The notes under the pieces were generated by a model. The model was not told the origin of the DNA. It searched no databases and saw only the letters and a list, made by a program, of their open reading frames with translations. A stretch of DNA of 64,000 bases, from positions 9,358,501 to 9,422,500 of the forward strand of contig NZ_JACHNC010000001.1 in the NCBI RefSeq assembly GCF_014205215.1, given 5' to 3'. A program made the translations under genes and the position numbers. Within the stretch, counting starts at the first letter, position 1. The number at the start of each line of letters is the position of its first letter. This document shows, in pieces, positions 1 to 8,881 of the stretch. The DNA comes from Actinoplanes lobatus (GTDB lineage: Bacteria; Actinomycetota; Actinomycetes; Mycobacteriales; Micromonosporaceae).

Positions 1-2352
1 ACCGCGAAGACCGCGGATTCGCGACCCGACGAGACCGTCGTGATCACCCGGCTTGCGCCGGAGGAACGGGACGGGAGTGAAGAGGCCACCCAGAAGCTCG
101 CGGAACCGGTGAAATCGTCGGGCGACGAAACCGTCGTGATCAGGCCGCCCAAGGCACCCTCCGCCGACGACACCGTGGTGATCCGCGCCACCGGGCCGTC
201 GAGGAAACGGCCGGCCGGCGACGACACCGTGATCATCCGGCTGCCGCAGGCGCCGAAGAGAGGCACCACCCCGGGCGCCGCCAGGAAGCGGCCGGCCGGC
301 GACGACACGGTCGTCATCCGGCTGCCCGGCGGGCCCAAGCCGAAGAGCCCCGGCCCGAACGCGCTGAGCACCGCCCGCAAGCGGGCGGCCGGCGACGACA
401 CCGTCATCATCCGGCTGCCGCAGGCGCCGAAGAAGAAGGTGGCCGGCCGGGTCGTCGTCGACAAGAAGGTCGCCCACGACGAGACGGTCATCATCCGGCT
501 CCCGGCCGAGGCGAAACCGGAACCGCGTACCGCCCTCGACTTCGGCTGGGCCCCCTGGGTCATCGCCGTCTCCACCCTCGGTGTGGTGCTGATGGCGCTG
601 GCGTACGCCGGTGGCCGCGCCGGGGCTTCCTGGGCCATGTCCGCCTACTGGGTGGGCCAGATCATCGTCTTCTCCCCGGTCGTGTTCCGGCTGCTCAGCC
701 GGCTGGCCGGGGTCGCCGAGTCGTTCGTCCTGGTGATGGGCCTGGCGCTGAACCAGTACATGCTGAAGTGGATGTACAGCCCGGACCAGTTCCGCTTCCC
801 CGACGAGTTGCAGCACTGGCTGGCGACCACCCTGATCACCGAGTCCGGTGACCTGTTCCGGCAGAACAACGCGCTGCCACCGGCCGTGCACTTCCCCGGC
901 CTGGCCGAGATGGGCGCCGGGCTGGCGCTGCTCACCGGCCTGCCGGTGACCGCGGCCGGCACCATCGTGGCCGGCGTCGCCCACCTGATCTTCGTGGGCC
1001 TGCTCTTCGCCACGGTGCTGCGCGCCAGCAACTCGCCGGCGATGGCCGGGGTGGCCTGCGTGACCTACGCGACGGCCATGCACTACCTGTTCTTCAACTC
1101 GATGTTCCTGTACCAGACCGCCGCGCTGCCGTTCTTCATGCTGACGGTCTGGGCGTACCGGCGGTGGCGCACCGGCGGTGGCCGCAAGTTCTTCGCGATC
1201 GCCGTGGTGGGCATCGCGATGACCACGGTCAGCCACCACGTCACCGCGTTCGCCCTGGTCGCGACGCTGCTGCTGCTCGCGCTCGCCGAGCTGACGCTGG
1301 AGCGGCCGCGGCCCTGGGAGACGCTGATCCTGCCGGCCGTCGCGCTGGCCGTGGTGTGCTGCTGGATCGGCTTCGTCGCGCAGGACGTCATCTCCTACCT
1401 GGAAGCGCCGGTGGAGCGGCTCGCCGCCTCGCTGAACCAGATGTTCGGCGGCGCCGCCAGCGAGGAGGCCGGCGCCACCAAACCGGTGCCGCTGGTGCAG
1501 CTCGCCGTACAGGGGATGGGTCTGCTCGGTCTGCTCGTGCTCTTCCTGGCGGTGGCCCGGGACATGATCCTGCGTAAGGACCGGGACACCTGGCGGTGGG
1601 CCGCGCTGGCCGGCGGCGCGGTGTTCTTCGCCGGCAACGGCGCCCGGTTCCTCGGCACCAACGGCCCGGAGATCGCCGGCCGGCTCTCCACCTTCACCTA
1701 CATCCCGATGTCGATCATCGCGGCCATCGCGATCGTGTACGCCGTGCAGATCATCCCGGCCAAGGACGCCGACGGCCGCCGCTGGCTGTCGGTGCCGCCG
1801 CCGGGTGTCGCGGTCACCACCGGCCGCCGGCTGGCCGGTCAGGTGTACATCGGCACGGCGCTGATCACGCTGCTGATGATCGGCGCGCGTACCGGCGGGT
1901 GGCCCCCGGTGTCCGCGCTGCTGCCGGGTCCGTACCTGGCCGCCGCGTACGAGCGGTCGGTCGACGGGTTCGGCGTGGACGCGGCCCGCTGGCAGGAGCG
2001 CACCCTGCCCCGGGAGGCCCGGGTCGGCGGTGACATCACGGCGGTGGCGCTCTCCTCGACGTACGGGCGGATCGACCCGGTCCGTGAGGTGGGCGAGCTG
2101 TTCTACGCCACGTCGTGGACCTCGGCCGAGGACCAGCGGGCGCAGGAGCTGGCGGTGAACTACCTGGTCGTCGACGAGCGGCTGGGTGACATGCTGCCGT
2201 CGAACGACGCGTACTTCCAGGACGACCCGATGGCCGGCCAGATCACCGAGCCGCTGAGCGAGACCCAGCTCGGCAAGTTCGACCAGGTCAACTCGATCTC
2301 CCGGCTCTACGACAACGGCACCGTACGGATCTATCAGATGGGACCCTCGTGA
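1..2352 (+). CDS. Polytopic membrane protein with N-terminal Thr-repeat array, 5' end outside window
   Basis: The frame is open from base 1, and a repeat unit (DETVVITR) is already present before the first possible start (GTG at 40), so the gene begins left of the window. The visible 783 residues fall into three parts. The first ~175 are a hydrophilic Pro/Lys/Arg-rich segment with seven copies of D-[DE]-T-V-[IV]-I. About 11 hydrophobic segments follow from ~nt 550 to ~1900. A soluble C-terminal part of ~140 residues ends the protein. The membrane part resembles large glycosyltransferase-39/O-antigen-type polytopic proteins, but I see no diagnostic catalytic motif, so the function is open. It overlaps the next gene by 4 nt (GTGA), and a GH26-like gene lies downstream, which suggests a role in making or exporting a surface glycan. 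The repeats may be kinase targets (see findings). Confidence 0.85.
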   Translation, partial: TAKTADSRPDETVVITRLAPEERDGSEEATQKLAEPVKSSGDETVVIRPPKAPSADDTVVIRATGPSRKRPAGDDTVIIRLPQAPKRGTTPGAARKRPAGDDTVVIRLPGGPKPKSPGPNALSTARKRAAGDDTVIIRLPQAPKKKVAGRVVVDKKVAHDETVIIRLPAEAKPEPRTALDFGWAPWVIAVSTLGVVLMALAYAGGRAGASWAMSAYWVGQIIVFSPVVFRLLSRLAGVAESFVLVMGLALNQYMLKWMYSPDQFRFPDELQHWLATTLITESGDLFRQNNALPPAVHFPGLAEMGAGLALLTGLPVTAAGTIVAGVAHLIFVGLLFATVLRASNSPAMAGVACVTYATAMHYLFFNSMFLYQTAALPFFMLTVWAYRRWRTGGGRKFFAIAVVGIAMTTVSHHVTAFALVATLLLLALAELTLERPRPWETLILPAVALAVVCCWIGFVAQDVISYLEAPVERLAASLNQMFGGAASEEAGATKPVPLVQLAVQGMGLLGLLVLFLAVARDMILRKDRDTWRWAALAGGAVFFAGNGARFLGTNGPEIAGRLSTFTYIPMSIIAAIAIVYAVQIIPAKDADGRRWLSVPPPGVAVTTGRRLAGQVYIGTALITLLMIGARTGGWPPVSALLPGPYLAAAYERSVDGFGVDAARWQERTLPREARVGGDITAVALSSTYGRIDPVREVGELFYATSWTSAEDQRAQELAVNYLVVDERLGDMLPSNDAYFQDDPMAGQITEPLSETQLGKFDQVNSISRLYDNGTVRIYQMGPS

Positions 2353-3134
2353 ACCCGGTACGCGCCGGTGTCCTCGCCGGCCTGACGGTCGTGTCCGCGC
2401 TCGCCGTCGAGTTCGGCCCGCTCGCCCTCTCCGTGCCGGGCGGCCTGCTGCTCGCCTTCGTGCTGCCCGGCCTGGCGATCAACGACGCCCTGTTCCGGCC
2501 CGGCCGCCGTGACATCGGCGTCGTCGAGCGGACCATCCTCGTGCCGGCGCTGAGCCTGGCCGTGCTGGTGCTCGGCGGTCTGCTGCTGTGGGGCGCCGGC
2601 GGCACCCTGAACCGGACCAGCTGGATGCTGGTGTGCGCGGTGGGCACGCTGATCGCCATCGGCGTGGCGGTCTACCGGACGCACACCACCGCCACCGTGG
2701 CGGCGGCCCCCGCGAAGGCCACCGGTGAGCGGATGACGATCTCGAAGCAGCGCCTGATCCGGGACGTGCTGCCGCTGGGCCTGGCCGCCGTGATGCTGGC
2801 CGGCATCGGGATCTGGTCGTTCGCCGACTCGGAGCAGACCTACGACATCGCGGTCACCTCGCTGTCGGCGGCCCCGCCCGGGGCGGTGGACCCGGCCGGC
2901 AACCGGTCGGTGCAGGTCACCGCGGCCGGGCTGAGCGCCTCCGGCGGGCCGTACACCATGGTGGTGACCGGCACCTCCGGCGAGGAGCTCAGCAAGCACG
3001 ACATCACCCCGGACACCGACGGCGACTGGACCGGGCGGCTCACCGTCCCGGCCGACGAGCGGGTCACCGTCAACCTCTTCCGCGGCGGGGACACGGCCGC
3101 CTTCCGTACGCTGATCATCGCCGCCGCCGCTTAG
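2349..3134 (+). CDS. Small membrane protein with extracytoplasmic C-terminal domain
   Basis: 261 residues; the GTG start overlaps the upstream stop, so the two are probably translationally coupled. The N-terminal ~100 residues hold three or four hydrophobic helices resembling DUF1616-type membrane proteins of polysaccharide loci. After a basic loop, one more helix (~residues 138-155) is followed by a ~100-residue soluble C-terminus rich in Gly, Thr and Val, with the look of a beta-sandwich outside the membrane. Function is unknown. It is probably a partner of the preceding polytopic protein, since the pair shares an operon with a GH26-like hydrolase 11 bp downstream. Confidence 0.8.
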   Translation: MNPVRAGVLAGLTVVSALAVEFGPLALSVPGGLLLAFVLPGLAINDALFRPGRRDIGVVERTILVPALSLAVLVLGGLLLWGAGGTLNRTSWMLVCAVGTLIAIGVAVYRTHTTATVAAAPAKATGERMTISKQRLIRDVLPLGLAAVMLAGIGIWSFADSEQTYDIAVTSLSAAPPGAVDPAGNRSVQVTAAGLSASGGPYTMVVTGTSGEELSKHDITPDTDGDWTGRLTVPADERVTVNLFRGGDTAAFRTLIIAAAA

Positions 3135-3145
3135 GACCCGCCTGT

Positions 3146-4252
3146 ATGCCGGACGTTCCGCCCACCGCGCTCCGGCGCGGCCGCCTCTGGCCGGCCGCGG
3201 CCGGGGTGGCCGCCCTCGCCCTCGCGATCATCTTTATCAACGTCGATCCCACAAAGCCCTCCGCGACTCCGGCGTCCCCGGCTCCGCACGGGATCGACGC
3301 CGACCCCCGCTCGGCCCGCGCCCAGATCGCCCTGCCCCGCGAGCCCGGCGCCTGGCCCGGCCCCTACGGCCTGTCCGGCGTCAACGGCTTCCCGGTCCTG
3401 AACAGCGCCTCCGTCAGGGAGTTCTGCTCGACCCGGGGCCGCGACTGCAAGGTGGCGCACACCTACACCGACCGGACGAGCTACGACTCGATGACCAGCG
3501 GCTCCGGCTGGGCCTTCGAGTACTTCGCCGACTTCGACGGCGTGCTGGTGATCTCCCAGGCGCTGGTGCCGGACCGGGGCGAGAACCTGGTCGCCGACTG
3601 CGCGGCCGGAAAATACGACCAGAACTGGCGGGACTTCGGCGCGCTCATGGTGCGGCACGGCCGGGGCGACTCGATCGTCCGCCTGGGCTGGGAGATGAAC
3701 GAGCCGACGATGGCCTGGCGCGGCCTGAACGGAGGCGACTACATCGCCTGCTACCGCAAGGCCGCCGGCGCGCTGCGCTCCGCCAGCCCCCAGGTCGTGC
3801 TGGACTGGACGATCAACGCCCACAGCACCCCGGCGGACCTGTGCGGCGGGCTGAGCACCAACTGCTACCCGGGTGACGAGTACGTCGACATCATCGGCAT
3901 CGACAACTACGACCACCACCCGTGGTCGCCGGCGGAAGCCGACTTCGACCGGACCGCGGCCGCGCCGGAGGGCCTGAACTGGCTCTTCGACTTCGCCCGT
4001 ACCCACGGCAAGCTGTTCTCGGTGGGCGAGTGGGGCGTCATGCCGACCGCCGACGCCGGCAAGGACAATCCGGAGTTCATCCGCTGGATGCACGCCTGGT
4101 TCGCCGAGCACGCCCCGTACCTGGCGTACGAGGCGTACTTCCAGCGCTGCGACGGCGACTTCTCCCAGTCGTCGATCCTGCGCCCGGACGACCCGAAGTG
4201 CCTGCCGAACACCGGGTCGTCGGAGGTCTACACGGAGCTGTTCAAGCGCTGA
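3146..4252 (+). CDS. Membrane-anchored GH26-like (beta-mannanase-type) glycoside hydrolase
   Basis: 368 residues with a basic N-terminus and a single hydrophobic stretch (~residues 12-31), an uncleaved anchor or signal peptide, followed by a Pro/Ser/Thr linker. The rest is a TIM-barrel hydrolase resembling family GH26. GWEMNE contains the likely acid/base Glu (~183), DIIGIDNYD resembles the region after strand 6, and VGEWG carries the likely nucleophile Glu (~295). Known GH26 enzymes cleave beta-1,4-mannan or mixed-linkage glucan; the substrate here cannot be read from sequence. In polysaccharide loci such proteins often trim the exported polymer, which fits the two membrane proteins immediately upstream. 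Its 3' end overlaps the convergent GH26-like gene by 11 bp. Several Cys residues suggest extracellular disulfides. Confidence 0.85.
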   Translation: MPDVPPTALRRGRLWPAAAGVAALALAIIFINVDPTKPSATPASPAPHGIDADPRSARAQIALPREPGAWPGPYGLSGVNGFPVLNSASVREFCSTRGRDCKVAHTYTDRTSYDSMTSGSGWAFEYFADFDGVLVISQALVPDRGENLVADCAAGKYDQNWRDFGALMVRHGRGDSIVRLGWEMNEPTMAWRGLNGGDYIACYRKAAGALRSASPQVVLDWTINAHSTPADLCGGLSTNCYPGDEYVDIIGIDNYDHHPWSPAEADFDRTAAAPEGLNWLFDFARTHGKLFSVGEWGVMPTADAGKDNPEFIRWMHAWFAEHAPYLAYEAYFQRCDGDFSQSSILRPDDPKCLPNTGSSEVYTELFKR

Positions 4253-5285
4253 ACCGAGGGCTCGTGGCCATCGCCCGGTACGCCGCCGTCGACTGTGGAT
4301 CGGTGTCGAACCGCCAGGCCTCCGGGTAGTTCGGGTGGGTGTCGGTGTCGAACCACACCGCCGCGCCGATGGCCGGGCGCTGGGCCACGTACTCGGAGAA
4401 GTCGGTGATCCAGTCGGCCTTGCTGGTGTCGCCGTGGTCCTTCGAGCCGACCTCGGTGATCAGCAGTGGTTTGCGGGACGCGTACCGCTGGTAGACGGGG
4501 TCGAAGAGGGTGGCCGGGCTCTCCTCGTGGAGGTTGTAGCCCGAGACGCCCACCCAGTCGACGAACTTGTCGCCCGGGTAGTACGCCTCCATCCGGTTCC
4601 AGTCCTCGTCCGGGCTGGAGTTCCAGTTCGGGCTCCACACCCAGGAGACGTTGGCGGCGCCCTGGTCGTCGAAGATCTCCCGCAGGTAGCGGAAGCACTT
4701 GACGTACCCCTCGGGGTTCCGCTTGTTCTGGAAGCCGCCCCACTCGTACCAGCGGCCGTTCATCTCCCAGCCCCAGCGCAGCAGGGTCGGCCGGTCCAGC
4801 TCCTTGATCCGGCGGGCGGCGGCGGCGATCAGGTCGTCGGAGTCGCCGCTGAGGATCTTGTCGTACTTGGGGCCGCGCCAGGACACCATCGGGATGGCCT
4901 TCTTCGGCATGCCCTCGATCGAGGTGGGCAGCCGGTCCGGCCAGGCGTAGAAGACGTGCACGATCCGGTGGTCGCGGCCGAGCTGCTTGCGCCGGTACCT
5001 GACCGCCTCGGGGTAGCTCATCCCCTTCAGCCCCAGGTACGACCCGAGCAGCGCCTTCCCGGCCGTGAACCGGACCGCGCCACCCAGCTTCCGGATGTCG
5101 CCGGCGGCCGCGAACGGGCTCGGCGTGGCGGACGGCGGCGCCGGTTCGACCGGGCCGGCGCCCGTCGGCGTACCGGAGACGGTGTTGTTCGTGGCCCCAC
5201 GGGAGGCGGCCTTCCACATGCCGACGACGCCGGCCGCGGACGCGGCGCCGAGGGCGCCCAGCCCGAGCAGGCCCCGGCGGGTCAT
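4242..5285 (-). CDS. Secreted GH26-like glycoside hydrolase with Tat-type signal
   Basis: 347 residues from ATG (complement of 5283-5285). The open frame extends further upstream, but this start begins with MTRRGLLGLGALGAASA, a twin-arginine signal sequence, so the longer version is rejected. A Pro/Ser/Thr-rich spacer (~35-60) precedes the catalytic barrel. WGWEMNG holds the likely acid/base Glu (~174), VDWVGVSGYN follows, and LLITEVG holds the likely nucleophile (~278). It is a paralogue in fold of the convergent neighbour but clearly divergent. The polysaccharide deacetylase gene ends 32 bp upstream on the same strand, so the two probably form an operon for processing a secreted glycan. The exact substrate is unknown. 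Confidence 0.85.
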   Translation of the reverse strand: MTRRGLLGLGALGAASAAGVVGMWKAASRGATNNTVSGTPTGAGPVEPAPPSATPSPFAAAGDIRKLGGAVRFTAGKALLGSYLGLKGMSYPEAVRYRRKQLGRDHRIVHVFYAWPDRLPTSIEGMPKKAIPMVSWRGPKYDKILSGDSDDLIAAAARRIKELDRPTLLRWGWEMNGRWYEWGGFQNKRNPEGYVKCFRYLREIFDDQGAANVSWVWSPNWNSSPDEDWNRMEAYYPGDKFVDWVGVSGYNLHEESPATLFDPVYQRYASRKPLLITEVGSKDHGDTSKADWITDFSEYVAQRPAIGAAVWFDTDTHPNYPEAWRFDTDPQSTAAYRAMATSPRFSA

Positions 5286-5317
5286 GCCCTGCTCCCCCTG
5301 GCTGCGGTGCCCGGCCG

Positions 5318-6130
5318 TCACGTCAGGTTCCGGCCGGCCTTGCGGGCCATCCTGCGCACCAGGCGCCAGCCCGGCTGGGCCAGCTGCTTGATCTGCGAGA
5401 CCAGCCTGGGGCCACCACTCTCGACCAGGGCGACCAGGTCGGCGCCGGTGTGGTCGGGGGTGGGCTGGAAGCGGGGCACGGCGAACCGGCGCTCCGCCGG
5501 GGTGTGCAGGCGGCGGCCGACCTCGGTGGCGTTGTCGTGCCCGGACGACTCGACCGCCCGGCGCACCCGGTCGCTGTTGTAGCCGTGCGGGTAGGCGAAC
5601 GACCGCACCTTCCGCTGCAACCGCTGTTCGAGCTGGTCGTGGCTGCTGACCACCTCCTCGCGCAGCTGCGCCGCGGAGAGCACGTCGAGCGGGTGGTGGA
5701 TGAGGCTGTGGTTGCCGATCTCGATGCCGGTGGAGGCGACCTCCTCCAACTCGGACCAGGTGAGCATCGGGCCGAAGTCGGGAGACCACTGGCCCAGCCA
5801 GCCGGCGTGACCGCCGAGGTGGCCGACCGACGCGTACAGGGTGGCGCTGGCGCCGGCGGCCTGCAACGCGGGCACGCCCGCGGTGAGGAAGTCCCGGTAG
5901 CCGTCGTCGAAGGTGACCGCCACCATCTTCCCGGTGCTGCCGGCCTCCAGCTCGTCCAGCGCCTCGGTGAGACCGACCAGCCGGTACCCGGCGGCGCTGA
6001 GCGCGTCCAGCTGCTCGGCCAGCCGCTCCGGCGGCACCGCGAGGTCGCGCAGCGGACCACCGACGGCGGAGACCGAGTGGTACATCAGCGCAGGCAGCGT
6101 GGTCCAGGTCTGGGCCACCGAAGCGGTCAC
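5318..6130 (-). CDS. Polysaccharide deacetylase (NodB domain)
   Basis: 270 residues. The start is GTG (complement of 6128-6130), because a GGGGGGAG ribosome-binding site sits just upstream; the longer reading adds a non-conserved 32-residue tail. Carbohydrate esterase family 4 motifs are visible: TFDDG (~73-77) with the catalytic and metal Asp pair, GNHSLIHH (~139-146) with metal His residues, and RSFAYPHG. The family removes N- or O-acetyl groups from chitin, peptidoglycan or exopolysaccharide. There is no obvious cleavable signal peptide, so location is uncertain. It is the first gene of a short minus-strand operon with the Tat-secreted GH26-like hydrolase. Confidence 0.88.
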   Translation of the reverse strand: MTASVAQTWTTLPALMYHSVSAVGGPLRDLAVPPERLAEQLDALSAAGYRLVGLTEALDELEAGSTGKMVAVTFDDGYRDFLTAGVPALQAAGASATLYASVGHLGGHAGWLGQWSPDFGPMLTWSELEEVASTGIEIGNHSLIHHPLDVLSAAQLREEVVSSHDQLEQRLQRKVRSFAYPHGYNSDRVRRAVESSGHDNATEVGRRLHTPAERRFAVPRFQPTPDHTGADLVALVESGGPRLVSQIKQLAQPGWRLVRRMARKAGRNLT

Positions 6131-6391
6131 CGGGTCTCCCCCCAAATACGTACAGGTCGCTCGGCCGGGAACCTTACCAATGTGCGGGATACTCCCCACT
6201 CCCCCGTTCGCACAGTGCCTGGCCACTAGCCATCCAACACTACAGCGAGTAACCTTCGAGGCCTTCCGATCGGCTAGCCAGCGCGAACATCGTCACCCAA
6301 CGGCTACACACGGTGACAGGTGAACCTTTGTCGCGCCGGAGACGTATCGGAGGACGACACCGAAACCGCTCTAACCCCGGGAGCGCGCACC

Positions 6392-7054
6392 ATGTTCCGC
6401 CTCATTCAGCTGCACACCGACAGCGGTGTGCCACGCATCGGCGTCGAACCCGACGGCTACGTCAGCGCCCGCGCCGCACTGGCCCACTACCGCACCGCCC
6501 CGGCGACCTACTTCGCCGTCGGCCGATTCGACAACGAGGGCACCCTCACCGAGGTGATCCTCGACCCGATCTGCGGGCTCGACGGAGCCTGCCAGCGCCC
6601 GGCCTCGGTCATCCACGCCACCACCTACGAACGCCTCTGCGAGCGGTGCGCCTCCGGCCTCGACGTGCTCACCGTGCCCCAGCTGGCCCGCCGCCTCGGT
6701 ATCGCCTGCCGTCTCGCTCCCCCGGTCGCCCGCTTCCGGCAGACCGGGATCGCCGGGCTGCGCGCGCCCTCCGGCAACCGGATCGCCCGGGAATTCCCCG
6801 ACCACATCCACGACCCGGCCTGGCGCCGGGAGCTCTGCGACGATCTCTCCCGCAGCACCACCGCCCTGAACGGCCTGCTCATCGGTGTCGGCGCGCTCAG
6901 CCACCGGCAGGTGCTCGACCTCTTCCCGGCGCTCTGCGCGCTCGGCGACGAGCTTCCGGTCGGCATCCGCTCCGACCTGGCCCGGGCCACGGCACGGCCG
7001 CTTTCCCCGGCCGGCGTCACCGGCCTCCGCCTGGGCCTCAACCAGCTTTCCTAG
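6392..7054 (+). CDS. Hypothetical protein with Cys-rich segment
   Basis: 220 residues from ATG 6392, chosen because a GGGAG ribosome-binding site lies 8 nt upstream. An alternative GTG at 6320 adds 24 unremarkable residues. The N-terminal ~70 residues look alpha/beta. A central CGLDGAC...LCERC pattern (four Cys in ~35 residues) could bind zinc, and the C-terminal ~130 residues are mostly helical. I do not recognise a family. It is monocistronic, divergent from the polysaccharide deacetylase across a ~260-bp gap in which I see no further gene. Confidence 0.75.
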   Translation: MFRLIQLHTDSGVPRIGVEPDGYVSARAALAHYRTAPATYFAVGRFDNEGTLTEVILDPICGLDGACQRPASVIHATTYERLCERCASGLDVLTVPQLARRLGIACRLAPPVARFRQTGIAGLRAPSGNRIAREFPDHIHDPAWRRELCDDLSRSTTALNGLLIGVGALSHRQVLDLFPALCALGDELPVGIRSDLARATARPLSPAGVTGLRLGLNQLS

Positions 7055-7090
7055 AGACCATTCATTCGTACGCTCACCGCCGCGAATTCC

Positions 7091-7143
7091 TGCCCACTCC
7101 GGCCTCTGCCGCGGGCGCCGGGCGGAGATCGGTGGCCCGGGCC
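7091..7143 (+). repeat. Dispersed GC-rich repeat, copy A
   Basis: This stretch begins TGCCCACTCCGGCCTCTGCC and ends in a GATCGGTGGCCCGG segment. It is closely similar to the core of the two arms of the inverted-repeat element at 17.6-18.2 kb. It lies at the 3' side of the hypothetical gene and abuts the stop codon of the convergent beta-propeller gene. No function is evident. Confidence 0.6.
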
Positions 7144-8105
7144 TACAGCCGGATGCGGAGGACCGTGCCGGTGCCGCTGCACGTGGCGCAGGTGGAGACG
7201 TAGGCGTCGCGGCCACGCAGGGCCAGACCGCCCGGGGCGGTCAGGCCCGCCGTGACCACCGTCCGCGTTCCCCGCCTGCCCAGGCGCAGCAGGGCGGTGC
7301 CGTCCAGCACGTACAGGTCCCCGGACGGCGACCAGGCCAGGTCGACGACGCCGCGGAGGCCCGAGGCGTACACCCGCGGGGCCCGGCCCGGCTCGATCCG
7401 CCAGATCCGGCCGGCCCGCTCACCGACGTAGTAGGCGCCGTCCGGTCCCTCCGCCACCGAGGTGGCCTCGGTGGCGGAGGTGCGCTGCGGCAGCGTGGCG
7501 ATCGTCTGCACCCGGCCCCGCCGGCCGACCCGGATCAGGGCGTCGCCGGCCGCGTCCACGACCAGGTAGCCCTGTCCGGTGGCGAGCACCGCGACCGGAT
7601 CGGCCGGGGTCTCCTGGGCGCCGAGGTCGGCCAGCACCGCCCCGTGCCGGTTGAGCTGTGCCATCCCGGCCCGCTCGGGCGCGGACCGCAGCGCCGGGCC
7701 GCCGCCCAGCCGGACGGTGTGCACCGGGTCGCCCTCCGCCGTGACCGTGACGTCCGACGGGCCGAGCGCGTATGCCCCGGCCGGGGAGGCCAGCGACGGC
7801 AGTCCCGCCTCGACCCGCCACTGCCGCCCGAACCCGGCCACCGTGATGGCCCCGGACCTGCCGGAACAGACTCGTCCCCCGGCCTCGGCCCGGCAGGGCC
7901 CGGGGCCACCGCGGCCGCCCTCCGCGATGTAGAGCTCGCCCCGCGGCCCGAACGCCAGGCCTCGCGGACCGTCCAGCCCGCGTGCGACGACCTCCATCCT
8001 CGCGTGCACCGGGGCCGCCGGTTCCGGTTCGGCGGCCCGCATCGGGCTTGCGCCGGACACCAGCCCGAGAACGGCCACGACGACAGCCTGACGGGACCGG
8101 AACAT
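7143..8105 (-). CDS. Secreted ScyD/ScyE-type beta-propeller protein
   Basis: 320 residues. The start is ATG (complement of 8103-8105) with GGGGG 11 nt upstream; a TTG two codons earlier is possible. The N-terminus is a signal peptide ending in an AxA-like site (ASPMRAA). The mature part repeats short strands of the type LDGPRGLAFGPRGELYIAE, VAEGPDGAYYVGE and LAWSPSGDLYVLD, typical of NHL/SMP-30-like six-bladed propellers annotated as the ScyD/ScyE family. Such proteins are exported and of mostly unknown function. A C-terminal CATC could form a disulfide. It is convergent with the hypothetical gene and divergent from the kinase gene at 8223. Confidence 0.8.
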   Translation of the reverse strand: MFRSRQAVVVAVLGLVSGASPMRAAEPEPAAPVHARMEVVARGLDGPRGLAFGPRGELYIAEGGRGGPGPCRAEAGGRVCSGRSGAITVAGFGRQWRVEAGLPSLASPAGAYALGPSDVTVTAEGDPVHTVRLGGGPALRSAPERAGMAQLNRHGAVLADLGAQETPADPVAVLATGQGYLVVDAAGDALIRVGRRGRVQTIATLPQRTSATEATSVAEGPDGAYYVGERAGRIWRIEPGRAPRVYASGLRGVVDLAWSPSGDLYVLDGTALLRLGRRGTRTVVTAGLTAPGGLALRGRDAYVSTCATCSGTGTVLRIRL

Positions 8106-8222
8106 GATCAACTAAACCCCCGTGTAGTCGTTTTGTCCCTCCGACACACTCTCCGGCAGAGCGGTCCGCCGGGGCGGCTCAGTCGGAGATCCGACGAGAA
8201 GACGGACCGGTACGGTCGGGCC

Positions 8223-8849
8223 ATGACGCCGACCTTCCCCGCCCTCGTGGCACGGGCCCGGAGCCTGGCCGGCGACGGGCGGCGCGCGGTCCTGGGCATC
8301 ACCGGGCCGCCCGCCGCCGGCAAGACCACCCTCGCGACCGAGCTGGTCGCGGCCCTGGCGGCCCCCGGATGGGTGGCGCACGTGCCGATGGACGGCTTCC
8401 ACCTCGCCGACGTGGAGCTGGACCGGCTCGGCCTGCGCGATCGCAAGGGCGCCCCGGACACCTTCGACGCGTACGGCTACGCGAGCATGCTGCGCCGCCT
8501 GCACGAGGACCGGGACGAGATGATCTACGCGCCCGGGTTCGAGCGGGTCCTGGAACAGCCGATCGCCGGCAGCATCGGCGTCCCCCGGTCCGCCCGCCTG
8601 ATCGTGACCGAGGGCAACTACCTGCTGCTCGACGAGCCCCGCTGGGCGCCGGTGCGGAGCCAGCTGACCGAGGTCTGGTACACCGACCTGGAGGACGGCG
8701 AACGCCTGCGCCGGCTGATCGACCGGCACGTCCGGTTCGGCAAGACCCCGGACGCGGCGGTGGCGTGGGCGACCGGCACCGACGAGCGCAACGCTCGCCT
8801 GATCGCGGCGACCCGGGGCCGGGCCGACCTGATCGTCGGCCTCGCCTGA
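8223..8849 (+). CDS. P-loop nucleoside/nucleotide kinase family protein
   Basis: 208 residues from ATG 8223; the open frame runs ~1.3 kb upstream but only this part has protein-like composition. ITGPPAAGKTT (~22-32) is a Walker A motif, and VPMDGFHLADVEL matches the uridine kinase/pantothenate kinase-like (YggC/FrcK-type) family, where this Asp contacts substrate. LIVTEGNYLLLDEPRW is the family Walker B region, and the arginine-rich RLRRLIDRHVRFGK forms the lid. These kinases phosphorylate small metabolites, often sugars or nucleosides; the substrate is unknown here. The next gene starts 33 bp downstream. Confidence 0.85.
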   Translation: MTPTFPALVARARSLAGDGRRAVLGITGPPAAGKTTLATELVAALAAPGWVAHVPMDGFHLADVELDRLGLRDRKGAPDTFDAYGYASMLRRLHEDRDEMIYAPGFERVLEQPIAGSIGVPRSARLIVTEGNYLLLDEPRWAPVRSQLTEVWYTDLEDGERLRRLIDRHVRFGKTPDAAVAWATGTDERNARLIAATRGRADLIVGLA

Positions 8850-8881
8850 GCCTGTCTCAGGTTCTGTCGCACAGGAGTGGC

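Noticed and set aside
6885..8222. Long upstream extension of the P-loop kinase gene
   Set aside because: Crosses the beta-propeller gene and the hypothetical gene; protein-like composition begins only at ATG 8223.
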